From contig JAITIB010000020.1 in assembly GCA_031279675.1 (NCBI GenBank), forward strand, positions 1 to 18,360: a stretch of DNA of 18,360 nt. Reading direction: 5' to 3'. How positions within the stretch are numbered: position 1 is the first letter of the stretch; each line of letters starts with the position of its first letter. Of this stretch, positions 8,081-15,148 are shown in pieces. The stretch is from Puniceicoccales bacterium (GTDB lineage Bacteria > Verrucomicrobiota > Verrucomicrobiia > Opitutales > UBA953). The position numbers and the translations under genes are program-made. A model generated the notes under the pieces. The model ran no database searches, had not been told where the DNA came from, and saw nothing but the letters and a program-made list of their open reading frames with translations.

Positions 8081-9355
8081 ATGCTCCGCCGCGAATTTCT
8101 TCAGCACCTTGCCTTCGCCGCCACGGCCACGGCAACGGCGCCGGTGCTCGGGCAGACGCCGCCAACGCGCACGCGCACGCCGCCGCGTGTCATGCCGGGC
8201 ATAGACGTTCTTGCCGCCGAAGGGTTTTCCAGAATACGCGGCCTGCGCGTCGGCCTCGTCACCCACTCCGCCGGGCTCGGCGCAAACGGCCAGCGCACAC
8301 CCGACATCCTGCGCAACGCCACCGGCGTCAACCTCGTCCGTCTTTTCGCCCCCGAGCACGGGATTGACGGCAAGGCGCCCGCCGACGCCACCGTGCAAAA
8401 CACCACGGACAAGCGCACCGGACTGCCCGTGCACTCGCTTTACGGAAAAACGCGCCGCCCCACGACCGCCATGCTCGCCGGCCTCGACGCCGTGCTCGTC
8501 GATCTGCAAGACATCGGCACGCGCTCCTACACCTACGTGAGCTGCGCGCGCTACGTCCTCGAAGCGTGTTTCGAGGCCGGCATCCGCGTCATCGTCCTCG
8601 ACCGCCCCAACCCCCTCGGCGGCTTGAAGGTGGACGGCCCCGGCATCGACAAAAAATGGATGAGCTATGTCGGCGCCTACCCCGTCCCCTACGTCCACGG
8701 CCTGACCATCGGCGAGCTCGCCCTCGCCGCCACGCGCACCCCCGGATGGCTCTCCCTGACCGCCGCCGGGCGGCGCAACGGACGCCTCGAAATCGTCAAA
8801 ATGCGCGGCTGGACACGCTCCATGCGCTGGCGGGACACCGGCCTGCGCTGGACGCCCACCTCACCCATGATCCAATACATTGACGCCGCCGAGGGCTACC
8901 CCATGACCGGGCTCGGCTGCCAGCTCGGCGCCTTCTCGCACGGGGCAAAAACAAACCACCCCTTCCGCTTCATCCAGTATCGCGGAAAACGCGCGCGCGA
9001 AATCGAGCGCGCACTCCTCCTCAAAAACATACGCGGCCTCGGCATCCGCGCATGGCGCCTGCACGACGGCACCGAAGGCGTCTACCTCTTCATCACGCAC
9101 TGGGACACCCTGCGCCCCACCGAGATCAGCTTCCACATGATGCAACTGGCCTGCCTCTGGGGCCGCCCCAACCCCTTCGCCAACGCCACCCCGTCCGAAA
9201 AAGACCTTTTTAACAAGCACACCGGCAGCGAAGCCTTTTTCAACGACCTGTGCAAACGCGGCGCCACCACGGACATCACCGCATGGCTGGACCGCTGGAC
9301 GCGCGACGCGCAGGCATTTCAAAAATGGTCGCGCCAATTCTGGCTCTACCCATAG
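8081..9355 (+). CDS. namZ: DUF1343 / NamZ-like exo-beta-N-acetylmuramidase, exported
   Basis: The 424-aa product matches the DUF1343 (YbbC) family, now known as NamZ. Its characterised members release terminal MurNAc from peptidoglycan fragments. Visible signatures are LFAPEHGIDG (88-97), VDLQDIGTRSYTY, VLDRPNPLGG, PYVHGLTIGELA and a late TEGVYLFITHWD. The N-terminus MLRREFLQHLAF followed by an alanine/threonine-rich stretch looks like a signal peptide. The RREFL string resembles a twin-arginine signal, so export through Tat is possible. The frame is open far upstream, but that part is antisense to the helicase; the ATG at 8081 gives the signal peptide and is preferred. The gene is divergent from the helicase across about 148 bases and ends only 5 bases from the converging pyrC end. 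The function is a family inference. Confidence 0.85.
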   Translation: MLRREFLQHLAFAATATATAPVLGQTPPTRTRTPPRVMPGIDVLAAEGFSRIRGLRVGLVTHSAGLGANGQRTPDILRNATGVNLVRLFAPEHGIDGKAPADATVQNTTDKRTGLPVHSLYGKTRRPTTAMLAGLDAVLVDLQDIGTRSYTYVSCARYVLEACFEAGIRVIVLDRPNPLGGLKVDGPGIDKKWMSYVGAYPVPYVHGLTIGELALAATRTPGWLSLTAAGRRNGRLEIVKMRGWTRSMRWRDTGLRWTPTSPMIQYIDAAEGYPMTGLGCQLGAFSHGAKTNHPFRFIQYRGKRAREIERALLLKNIRGLGIRAWRLHDGTEGVYLFITHWDTLRPTEISFHMMQLACLWGRPNPFANATPSEKDLFNKHTGSEAFFNDLCKRGATTDITAWLDRWTRDAQAFQKWSRQFWLYP

Positions 9356-9360
9356 CCCCC

Positions 9361-10704
9361 TCACGCAAAGGGAAACACCTGCCTGCCATCCACAAAAGTC
9401 CCCCTCACACGGCCTCGCAACACACGCCCAATGTGCGGACTGTTCATCGAACGGCTGTGGAACCCATCCGCACTCGGCGTCCACGCCTCCACCGGAGAAA
9501 ACACCACCACATCCGCCCGCTGCCCCACGGAAAGCGTCCCCGCGCCAAGGTTCAACGCACGCGCGGGCGCGCAGGTAAACTTCTCGACCACCAAGGCAAG
9601 CGGCAGCGCACCGGCCCCGCCGCGCGCAGGGCAAAGCGCCTCAAGCGCCACCGAAAAAGCCGTCTCAAGCCCAATGGCCCCAAACGGCGCGTAATCGAAC
9701 TCGCAATCCTTCTCCGTGGGCGTGACAGGCGAATGGTCGCTCACAACCGCATCAATCGTCCCATCCGCAAGCCCCCCAATGAGCGCCCGCCGATCCGCCT
9801 CCTCGCGCAACGGCGCGGCAAGCTTCAAGTGCGTGTTGTAATCGTGCAACGCGGCGTGCGTAAGCAACAGATGATCCGCCGCAACCTCGGCGGTGACGGG
9901 CACCCCCTGCGCCTTCGCCTGCCGGATGAGCTGCACGGAATTCGCCGCCGTGATATGCTGCAGGTGCAGCCGCGCACCCGTCAGGCGCGCCAGCAGAATA
10001 TCGCTTGCCACCACAATCTCCTCCGCCGCCGCAGGAAACCCCCGCAGGCCAAGCCGCACCGACCACTCCCCCTCGTGCATCACCGCACCCCGCGTCATGC
10101 TGCTATCCTGGCAATGGTCGAGCACGGGAATGTTGAACAAGGTCGAATACTCCAGCGCACGCCGCATGATCTCATTGTTCTGCACCCCGCCGATGCCATC
10201 CGTTATCGCCACCACACCCGCCCCGCGCAACGACCCGATCGGCGCAAGCTTCTCCCCCCTGTGCCCAAGCGTGATCGTGCCCGCAGGATGGACATGCACG
10301 AGCGCCGTCTTCGCCGCGATCTCCTTGATCAACTGCACCGTCCCCACATTGTCCGCCGGCGGCGTCGTGTCCGGCATGCAAACCAAAGTCGTGTATCCCC
10401 CCGCCGCAGCCGCCCGCGTCGCACTCCGTATCGTCTCCCGCGCCGTGTTGCCCGGCTCCCCAAGCCGCGCATGGATGTCCACAAACCCCGGCGCGACGAC
10501 AAGCCCCGCCGCGTCCACCACACGCGCCCCGGCACGCTGGCCCGCCGAAAGCCCCTCCACAATGCGCCCGTTGAGCGCGAACACATCCCCCGTCGCATCA
10601 CGCCCATTCGCCGGATCGATCACACGCCCGTTTTTTATCCAGAGCGCATCCGGGGTTGTCGTATCGGGCAAAATGGCGGCATTCATGGAAACGGACGGTG
10701 TCAT
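9361..10704 (-). CDS. pyrC: Dihydroorotase homologue (PyrC), probably non-catalytic PyrC'/PyrX type
   Basis: The 447-aa protein belongs to the type I (multifunctional complex) dihydroorotases: VVAPGFVDIHARLGEPG, HLQHITAANS and AVVSDHSPV are in the expected places. Numbered from the ATG at 10704, the usual metal-binding HxH reads H78-A-R80, so the second histidine is arginine. The arginine of the LREPG substrate motif is G82. Residues at the other metal positions (D169, H197, H250, D323) are kept, but the usual DH-PH motif ends SPV. Loss of the HxH pair is a mark of the inactive PyrC' subunits that stabilise class A aspartate carbamoyltransferase in Pseudomonas. The start codon overlaps the pyrB stop as ATGA, so translation is probably coupled; an upstream TTG at 10737 is rejected for this reason. 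An active dihydroorotase would be needed elsewhere. Confidence 0.88.
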   Translation of the reverse strand: MTPSVSMNAAILPDTTTPDALWIKNGRVIDPANGRDATGDVFALNGRIVEGLSAGQRAGARVVDAAGLVVAPGFVDIHARLGEPGNTARETIRSATRAAAAGGYTTLVCMPDTTPPADNVGTVQLIKEIAAKTALVHVHPAGTITLGHRGEKLAPIGSLRGAGVVAITDGIGGVQNNEIMRRALEYSTLFNIPVLDHCQDSSMTRGAVMHEGEWSVRLGLRGFPAAAEEIVVASDILLARLTGARLHLQHITAANSVQLIRQAKAQGVPVTAEVAADHLLLTHAALHDYNTHLKLAAPLREEADRRALIGGLADGTIDAVVSDHSPVTPTEKDCEFDYAPFGAIGLETAFSVALEALCPARGGAGALPLALVVEKFTCAPARALNLGAGTLSVGQRADVVVFSPVEAWTPSADGFHSRSMNSPHIGRVLRGRVRGTFVDGRQVFPFA

Positions 10705-11675
10705 TGTTCTGGCTGGCGGCGGGAACGGTGCGCGCAAAGGTGAAGCACCCCCATGCGCACCGCGATCCCATTGTTAACCTGGGCGAGGATGACCGAGCGC
10801 GCAGGATCATCCGCAATCTCACTCTCCACCTCCACCCCGCGATTGATCGGCCCAGGATGCATGATGATCGCATGGGGCGCAAGCAGCCCCATCCGCTCGC
10901 GATTAAGCCCGAACATGCTCGTGTACTCACCCAGCGAGGGAAAATGCGTCGTCGTCTGCCGCTCATGCTGGATGCGCAAAAGCATGACAGCGTCCGCCCC
11001 CTCAAGCGCCACGTTCAAATCATGCACCACACGCACCCCCGGAAACATCGCGAACGTCCCCGGCACAAGCGTCGGCGGCCCCGCAAGCGTAACGCGCACC
11101 CCAAGCTTCGTCAGACAGTGGATGTTGGAGCGTGCCACGCGCGAAAAAAGAATGTCACCCAGGATCGTCACCCGCCGCCCCTCAATCCCCCGCCCCGGCC
11201 CCACCCCAAAACGCTCCCGCAACGTATAAGCATCCAACAACGCCTGCGTCGGATGCGCATGGGCCCCATCCCCCGCATTGATCACCGGAATATCCAGCAC
11301 CCGCGCAAGATACGCCGCCGCGCCCGCCGCGCTATGCCGCATCACAATCATGTCCGCATTCAACGCGCGAATGTTCAACGCCGTGTCGCGCAACGTCTCC
11401 CCCTTCACCAGACTCGACGCATTCCCACTGATCGAAATCACATCCGCACCAAGCCGCTTCGCCGAAACCTCGAACGCAGTCCGCGTCCGCGTGCTCGGCT
11501 CAAGAAAAAGATTCACAAGCGTCTGCCCATGCAACGACACCAACTTCTCACGACTCTCAAGCAACGGCTTGAAAACATCCGCCTGGGCAAAAACAGCCCC
11601 TATCTCGGACGGAGAAAGTTCCTCAATCGCGGTAAGATCCTTGCGAGTCCATTCAGCGGCGGTGGCGGCGATCAT
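10701..11675 (-). CDS. pyrB: Aspartate carbamoyltransferase catalytic subunit PyrB
   Basis: PyrB joins carbamoyl phosphate and aspartate in the committed step of pyrimidine synthesis. The carbamoyl-phosphate loop STRTRT is at 61-66, the SLVKGETLRD lysine loop is at about 88-97, and HPTQALLD is at 141-148. The tail has MHPGPINRGVEVESE and QVNNGIAVRMGVL. The length of 324 aa is normal, with a modest N-terminal extension (about 12 residues) as seen in enzymes that pair with a PyrC' subunit. No pyrI regulatory gene is visible. It is the first gene of the pyrB-pyrC unit (ATGA overlap). Its upstream region is short: about 90 bases separate it from the IS481 remnant, so its promoter must lie in that gap or inside the remnant. 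No pyrimidine attenuator was recognised. Confidence 0.95.
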   Translation of the reverse strand: MIAATAAEWTRKDLTAIEELSPSEIGAVFAQADVFKPLLESREKLVSLHGQTLVNLFLEPSTRTRTAFEVSAKRLGADVISISGNASSLVKGETLRDTALNIRALNADMIVMRHSAAGAAAYLARVLDIPVINAGDGAHAHPTQALLDAYTLRERFGVGPGRGIEGRRVTILGDILFSRVARSNIHCLTKLGVRVTLAGPPTLVPGTFAMFPGVRVVHDLNVALEGADAVMLLRIQHERQTTTHFPSLGEYTSMFGLNRERMGLLAPHAIIMHPGPINRGVEVESEIADDPARSVILAQVNNGIAVRMGVLHLCAHRSRRQPEQ

Positions 11676-11764
11676 GCGGGCTTCATCATTGGGTTCACCA
11701 GAACAAGGAACAGCTTTTCAGACACATTGAAAACCCAAAAATCAAATCCCACCCACCTCACACA

Positions 11765-12033
11765 CGAGTTCCAGCGTTTGTCGCATGTCCTGCCCGGAAC
11801 GGAAACGGTGCGTCCGGAGCACGCCGCTGATGCGCCCGCTGAAACGTTTGACCATGCCGTTGGTTTTGGGGTGTGCGCCGCATCGGTAAAAACCTCCCGC
11901 GCACGCCATCGGCGAACGGTGCGCTGCCCCACGCCATAGCGCACAGCAGGACAACCACCAAATCCTTGCCGGCCGCAATTTCGGCCCGAATGGCCAGCGT
12001 TGTGCGAGCGTTTTTATGCAGGGCAATGATCAT
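11765..12033 (-). pseudogene. Decayed IS481-type transposase remnant
   Basis: Three frames together spell parts of an IS481-family transposase. From the ATG at 12033 the frame reads MIIALHKNARTTLAIRAEIA, the usual start of this family. A second frame then gives a helix-turn-helix piece, MRYGVGQRTVRRWRARE (to about 11894). A third frame, from about 11876, gives HPKTNGMVKRFSGRISGVL and THRFRSGQDMRQTLE, which is the end of the DDE catalytic core. Only about 90 codons' worth remain of a family usually over 300 aa, so most of the core is deleted. The frames are broken at least twice. It is surely non-functional and marks an old insertion between pyrB and the polyene operon. Confidence 0.8.
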
Positions 12034-12059
12034 GATTGAATGGACTTGGTTGATTTTTA

Positions 12060-12096
12060 ATGGTCTGGATAACGCAAGCATTATTTTGCGGACCAT
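12060..12096. repeat. Imperfect inverted repeat just upstream of IS481 remnant
   Basis: ATGGTC (12060-12065) pairs with GACCAT (12091-12096), and a nested CGCAA (12073-12077) pairs with TTGCG (12086-12090) around an 8-base loop. There is no adjacent T run in the direction of either neighbouring gene, so it does not look like an intrinsic terminator. It may be part of the old IS end. Confidence 0.35.
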
Positions 12097-12189
12097 GAAC
12101 AATGCATGCCACCTTTCGCATATCCAACCATTCGGGACGCGACACCGTCCGCCCCCATCCTCATTGGTCCTCTCCCGGACAATTCTTGA

Positions 12190-12202
12190 GGGGCCATGCC
12201 CC
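12190..12202 (-). terminator. Short GC hairpin downstream of the LolA-like gene (weak terminator candidate)
   Basis: GGGGC and GCCCC pair around a 3-base loop, beginning 33 bases after the stop codon of the last gene of the polyene operon. No U tract follows on the minus strand, so termination here is uncertain. Confidence 0.2.
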
Positions 12203-12234
12203 AGAATAAACCTTACCCAAATCGCACTCCGCTA

Positions 12235-12915
12235 TTAGGATGAAGGCAAGGCAGAACCGCGCGCCGCTGGTTGCCCGGATACGCCCGAAGAGGGCAATTG
12301 TCCTTGTGAAAACTGAGCGCGCTCCGCCGGCGTGAGCGTCGCGGGCGTGGTGGTGTGCCTGGCAAAACGTATATCCGTCGCATCTCCTTGGGTATCTTCT
12401 ATTTTCACACTCTCAATGTGCTGCGAACCGGAGAGAATTATTTTGCGAAAAACCTTGTCCAGCGGTGGCGTTGAAGGAGTAAGCGTCAGCGTCCAAACAT
12501 CTTGGTTTGTGGCAAGGTCGAGCGTGAAGGTTTTTTCAAGCTCAGCCCGGTCCGCATTGAGAACGGCAAGGAGAAGAGAGTTAAATTGGAAAAGCTGGGG
12601 ATTGCTCTCAGGCGTAATCGTCACGGGCTCTTTCCCTTCAAGGATTTGCACCATGCGGCCCGGCTGCAAGATGAGCGTTTGCGCGAAAGGCTTGATTTGA
12701 CGCCAATAAAGGCCGTGTTTTTGCGCAATAAGAATTTTCCCCGACGCCTTGAGCGGACGCGTGAGCCCGGCAATGTGCCGTTGTTGGGAGAACTCGCAAC
12801 GCAACACGGCGTGGGTGGCAAGGCGCTGCTGTATGTCATCGAGCGAAATGGGGCTGGCAAAAAGTGAAATCCCCCCGATAAAGAAAGCGAGAAATAATAT
12901 GATGGCGTATTTCAT
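12235..12915 (-). CDS. LolA-like periplasmic lipid/lipoprotein carrier of the polyene cluster
   Basis: The 226-aa product starts with a clear signal peptide (MKYAIILFLAFFIGGISLFA, cut near residue 20). The mature part has the LolA-family opening: ISLDDIQQRLATHAVLRCEF, then FSQQRHIAGL and SGKILIAQKHGLYWR. LolA proteins carry lipidated cargo across the periplasm. Versions inside aryl polyene clusters are thought to carry the polyene lipid toward the outer membrane. The ATG overlaps the thioesterase stop as ATGA, so the gene belongs to the operon and is its last member here. The last 20 or so residues (SGVSGQPAARGSALPSS) look low in information and could be read-through into rearranged DNA. The MMPL exporter that commonly follows in such clusters is absent. 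Confidence 0.82.
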   Translation of the reverse strand: MKYAIILFLAFFIGGISLFASPISLDDIQQRLATHAVLRCEFSQQRHIAGLTRPLKASGKILIAQKHGLYWRQIKPFAQTLILQPGRMVQILEGKEPVTITPESNPQLFQFNSLLLAVLNADRAELEKTFTLDLATNQDVWTLTLTPSTPPLDKVFRKIILSGSQHIESVKIEDTQGDATDIRFARHTTTPATLTPAERAQFSQGQLPSSGVSGQPAARGSALPSS

Positions 12916-13328
12916 TTTAAGAAAGCGGATATTTTTTCTTGCAGGATTTGCGGCGTGACAAAGAGGGTCTCACGCGTTGTTTTGTTGACGGCAATCTGGG
13001 TTGTTTGCGCCCGCGTGAGGCGCGCATTGGCGGCCGCGTCGTGAATCTCATAATTAATGCGAATCCGGTTTTCATACTCGTCTAAAATCGCCGTGACGCG
13101 AATCTTTTGCCCCACATAAACTGGAGCGATGAACTTGACTGTTGACTGGACGACGGGCCAGATAAAGCCGCTCTCATGCATTTGCGCATAGCCATAGCCT
13201 ATTTTTTCAAAGAGCGCCTCGCGGGCTGTCTCAAAATACCGAAAATAATTGCCATGCCAGACAACACCCATGGGATCGGCATCGGCGAAGATGGGCTTGA
13301 TTTCCACTGTGGCGGAGAGAGATTGCAT
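12912..13328 (-). CDS. 4HBT-type acyl-CoA/acyl-ACP thioesterase (YbgC-like)
   Basis: A single hotdog domain of 138 aa with the 4-hydroxybenzoyl-CoA thioesterase signature FADADPMGVVWHGNYFRYFE (14-33). By analogy with YbgC, D18 is the catalytic aspartate. FIWPVVQSTVKF and IRINYEIHD follow as in the family. It would release or hydrolyse acyl or aryl-acyl thioesters in the cytoplasm; small 4HBT enzymes are regular members of aryl polyene clusters. The frame is open to 13496, but that upstream part overlaps the acyltransferase gene. The ATG at 13328 gives the normal family start and lies 16 bases after the acyltransferase stop. The exact substrate is unknown. Confidence 0.86.
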   Translation of the reverse strand: MQSLSATVEIKPIFADADPMGVVWHGNYFRYFETAREALFEKIGYGYAQMHESGFIWPVVQSTVKFIAPVYVGQKIRVTAILDEYENRIRINYEIHDAAANARLTRAQTTQIAVNKTTRETLFVTPQILQEKISAFLK

Positions 13329-13344
13329 GGTTTGAATAAAGAAA

Positions 13345-14316
13345 TTATTTCCAGAAGTTGTAAAAATTAAACCAATCCAAAGGCGAGATTCCACAGTAAT
13401 GCGCGAGGCGGTCGGCGTAACGTTGGACGACAGGCTGGAGAGCAGCCGCACGTCCAGCTCGCGGGAGTTCGAGAGGATTGGAAAAGAGCTCGACACAAAT
13501 TTTCAAACCACGGCCTTCCTTAAAGGCAACGAGCATAAAAACGGGGCATTGGAGAATCGAGGCGAGAATGAACGGGCCGTCAGGGAACGCCGCAGATTTG
13601 CCAAGAAAATTGGCGCGAGTGACGCGAGGTGGCGTCGCTTCCGGCAAAAGCGCCTGTTTCTCACTTTCGCGGGAAGCGGGTGGAATGGGAACGCGGTCGG
13701 CTGTGATGGCTATCCATTCGCCAAGATCGAGCTTTTGCTTGAGCAAAATCGCGGCGGGCACATCGAGCGTGGTGGCGTCGATAATGTTGAGCGTGGAGCG
13801 CGGGGAAATTTCCTGAAGGAGGTGGTTAAAACGCCGGGCATGTTGCGTGAAAACTATGGCGTTGACGGGCTGCCCAAGGTGGTTGCCGATGGCGCGGCAA
13901 AGCTCAAAATTGCCAAAATGAGAACCGAGCAGGAGAAGGCCTTTTTTCTCCGTGGCAAGTTGTGTAAAGAGCGGGTGAATGTCCGTCTTTATACGCTCGA
14001 AGCGGACGCCACCGCTCCAAGCGAGGAGTTTGTCGAGGATGGATTCTCCAAAGTGAAGAAAATGCCGAAAAGTGTTCAGCCCGGCTGGAAGAATGATGTT
14101 TTTTGAGGCGGCGTCGGCTCGAAGCTGGCAGAGATATTGGCGGGAAGCCCGGCGGTGCTCTTTCGCCGTGAAATAGAAAACCAAAATAACCGGTAGAAGA
14201 CACAGGCGAAAGGCGGTGCGCCCGATAAGTCGATAAATGCCAAGGAGAATCCTCATACCAAGTAATCCCCGGCGTTCGGCAGAGGCGGACCAATGGGTAT
14301 CGGTGTCTTGAAACAT
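13345..14316 (-). CDS. LpxL/HtrB-like lipid acyltransferase of the polyene cluster
   Basis: The 323-aa protein resembles the lauroyl/myristoyl acyltransferases of lipid A synthesis. There is one hydrophobic N-terminal segment (about 34-50, LCLLPVILVFYF) and the catalytic HX4E motif as H133-F-G-N-F-E138 in LLGSHFGNFEL. Further on come ITADRVPIP and GPFILASILQCPVFMLV. Enzymes of this type in aryl polyene clusters are expected to acylate the glycolipid-like head of the product at the inner membrane. The start FQDTDTHWSASAERRG matches the acyltransferase half that, as I recall, is often fused behind a glycosyltransferase. Here it is a separate gene: the ATG at 14316 lies 28 bases after the glycosyltransferase stop and in another frame. 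The frame is open to 14631, but that part overlaps the glycosyltransferase. Confidence 0.85.
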   Translation of the reverse strand: MFQDTDTHWSASAERRGLLGMRILLGIYRLIGRTAFRLCLLPVILVFYFTAKEHRRASRQYLCQLRADAASKNIILPAGLNTFRHFLHFGESILDKLLAWSGGVRFERIKTDIHPLFTQLATEKKGLLLLGSHFGNFELCRAIGNHLGQPVNAIVFTQHARRFNHLLQEISPRSTLNIIDATTLDVPAAILLKQKLDLGEWIAITADRVPIPPASRESEKQALLPEATPPRVTRANFLGKSAAFPDGPFILASILQCPVFMLVAFKEGRGLKICVELFSNPLELPRAGRAAALQPVVQRYADRLAHYCGISPLDWFNFYNFWK

Positions 14317-14344
14317 GGTGAAGTGGCTTCGGAAAGGATGTTTT

Positions 14345-15148
14345 TCAGAGGTTGCCCGACGATGCGCAGCGAAGGCGGCGGACGAGGCTTTTAAAAAGAT
14401 GAAACGGGAGCATGCAAGACAGCCGCGTGTGCATCCAGAAAATACGCAGATTGTCGTGGAGAAGATGGAAGTGGGAACAATTGTTTTCTGGATAAACAAC
14501 TTTGACTGGAATAAAATGAACGGGCACGCCGCCCCAAAAAAGGCGCACCATGATCTCCACATCAAAATCCATCCGCGTGCCGATGCGGCAGCGGTCGAGG
14601 AGCTCGAGCGTGGACGCCACCGGATAGACACGAAAACCGCACATGCTGTCCTTTATTTTGAAAGAAAGTGTTTCCAGCCAGACAAAGCTGTGAGTGAGAT
14701 AGCGCGCGTAGAAACGGGATCGTGGAACAGAAGTGTCATAGATAGGATGTCCTGAGACGAGCGCGGTGGGATTTTCAATCGCCGCGGCGAGCAGGGACGG
14801 AAGGTAGGCGAGATCGTGCTGGCCGTCGGCATCAAGTTGAATCGCATGAGTGAAATGGCGTTTCCCAGCCTCGCGCATTGCAGTGATGACAGCGCCTCCT
14901 TTTCCTTGGTTGACAGTGTGATGCAAAAGCGTGATTTGCCCTGGATACCGGGCGGCAATTTCCCGAAGAATTTCACGCGTTTCCGTGGCGCTGAAATCAT
15001 CGGAAACAAAGATGTGATAATGAAAAGAAAGAAGCGCGGGAAGGGCGGCGGCAAATTGGGCTCCGTGGTTGTAGCAAGGGACGAGAAAGCAGGGGCGAAA
15101 CGATGTGCATTGCGCCTTTGGGAACGGAAGAGACGGATCGAAACTCAT
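14345..15148 (-). CDS. Family 2 glycosyltransferase (dolichyl-phosphate-mannose synthase-like)
   Basis: This 267-aa GT-A protein has LVPCYNHG at 22-29, FVSDDFS at 47-53 (the position of the usual VDDGS) and the metal-binding QLDADGQHD at 104-112. NQGKGGAVITAM lies before the metal site and MCGFRVYP after it. It has no transmembrane domain except a weak hydrophobic tail. It would transfer a sugar to the lipid carrier or to the polyene product at the cytoplasmic face. The start overlaps the ligase stop as ATGA (15145-15148), which indicates coupled translation. The VSDDFS in place of VDDGS is a mild departure. The donor sugar cannot be told from sequence. Confidence 0.88.
   Translation of the reverse strand: MSFDPSLPFPKAQCTSFRPCFLVPCYNHGAQFAAALPALLSFHYHIFVSDDFSATETREILREIAARYPGQITLLHHTVNQGKGGAVITAMREAGKRHFTHAIQLDADGQHDLAYLPSLLAAAIENPTALVSGHPIYDTSVPRSRFYARYLTHSFVWLETLSFKIKDSMCGFRVYPVASTLELLDRCRIGTRMDFDVEIMVRLFWGGVPVHFIPVKVVYPENNCSHFHLLHDNLRIFWMHTRLSCMLPFHLFKSLVRRLRCASSGNL

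Larger units (their letters stand above)
12034..12234. other. Non-coding stretch between IS481 remnant and LolA-like gene
   Basis: About 200 bases with no convincing open reading frame, tRNA or known RNA on either strand. It holds two small inverted repeats (12060-12096 and 12190-12202). Together with the transposase remnant it makes up the 559-base gap between pyrB and the LolA-like gene. It may contain the lost IS end and the scar of whatever once followed the LolA-like gene. Confidence 0.5.

Noticed and set aside
9250..11939. Long plus-strand frames opposite pyrC and pyrB, very rich in Arg, His and Pro
   Set aside because: These are antisense shadows of recognised pyrimidine genes, with biased composition and no motifs.
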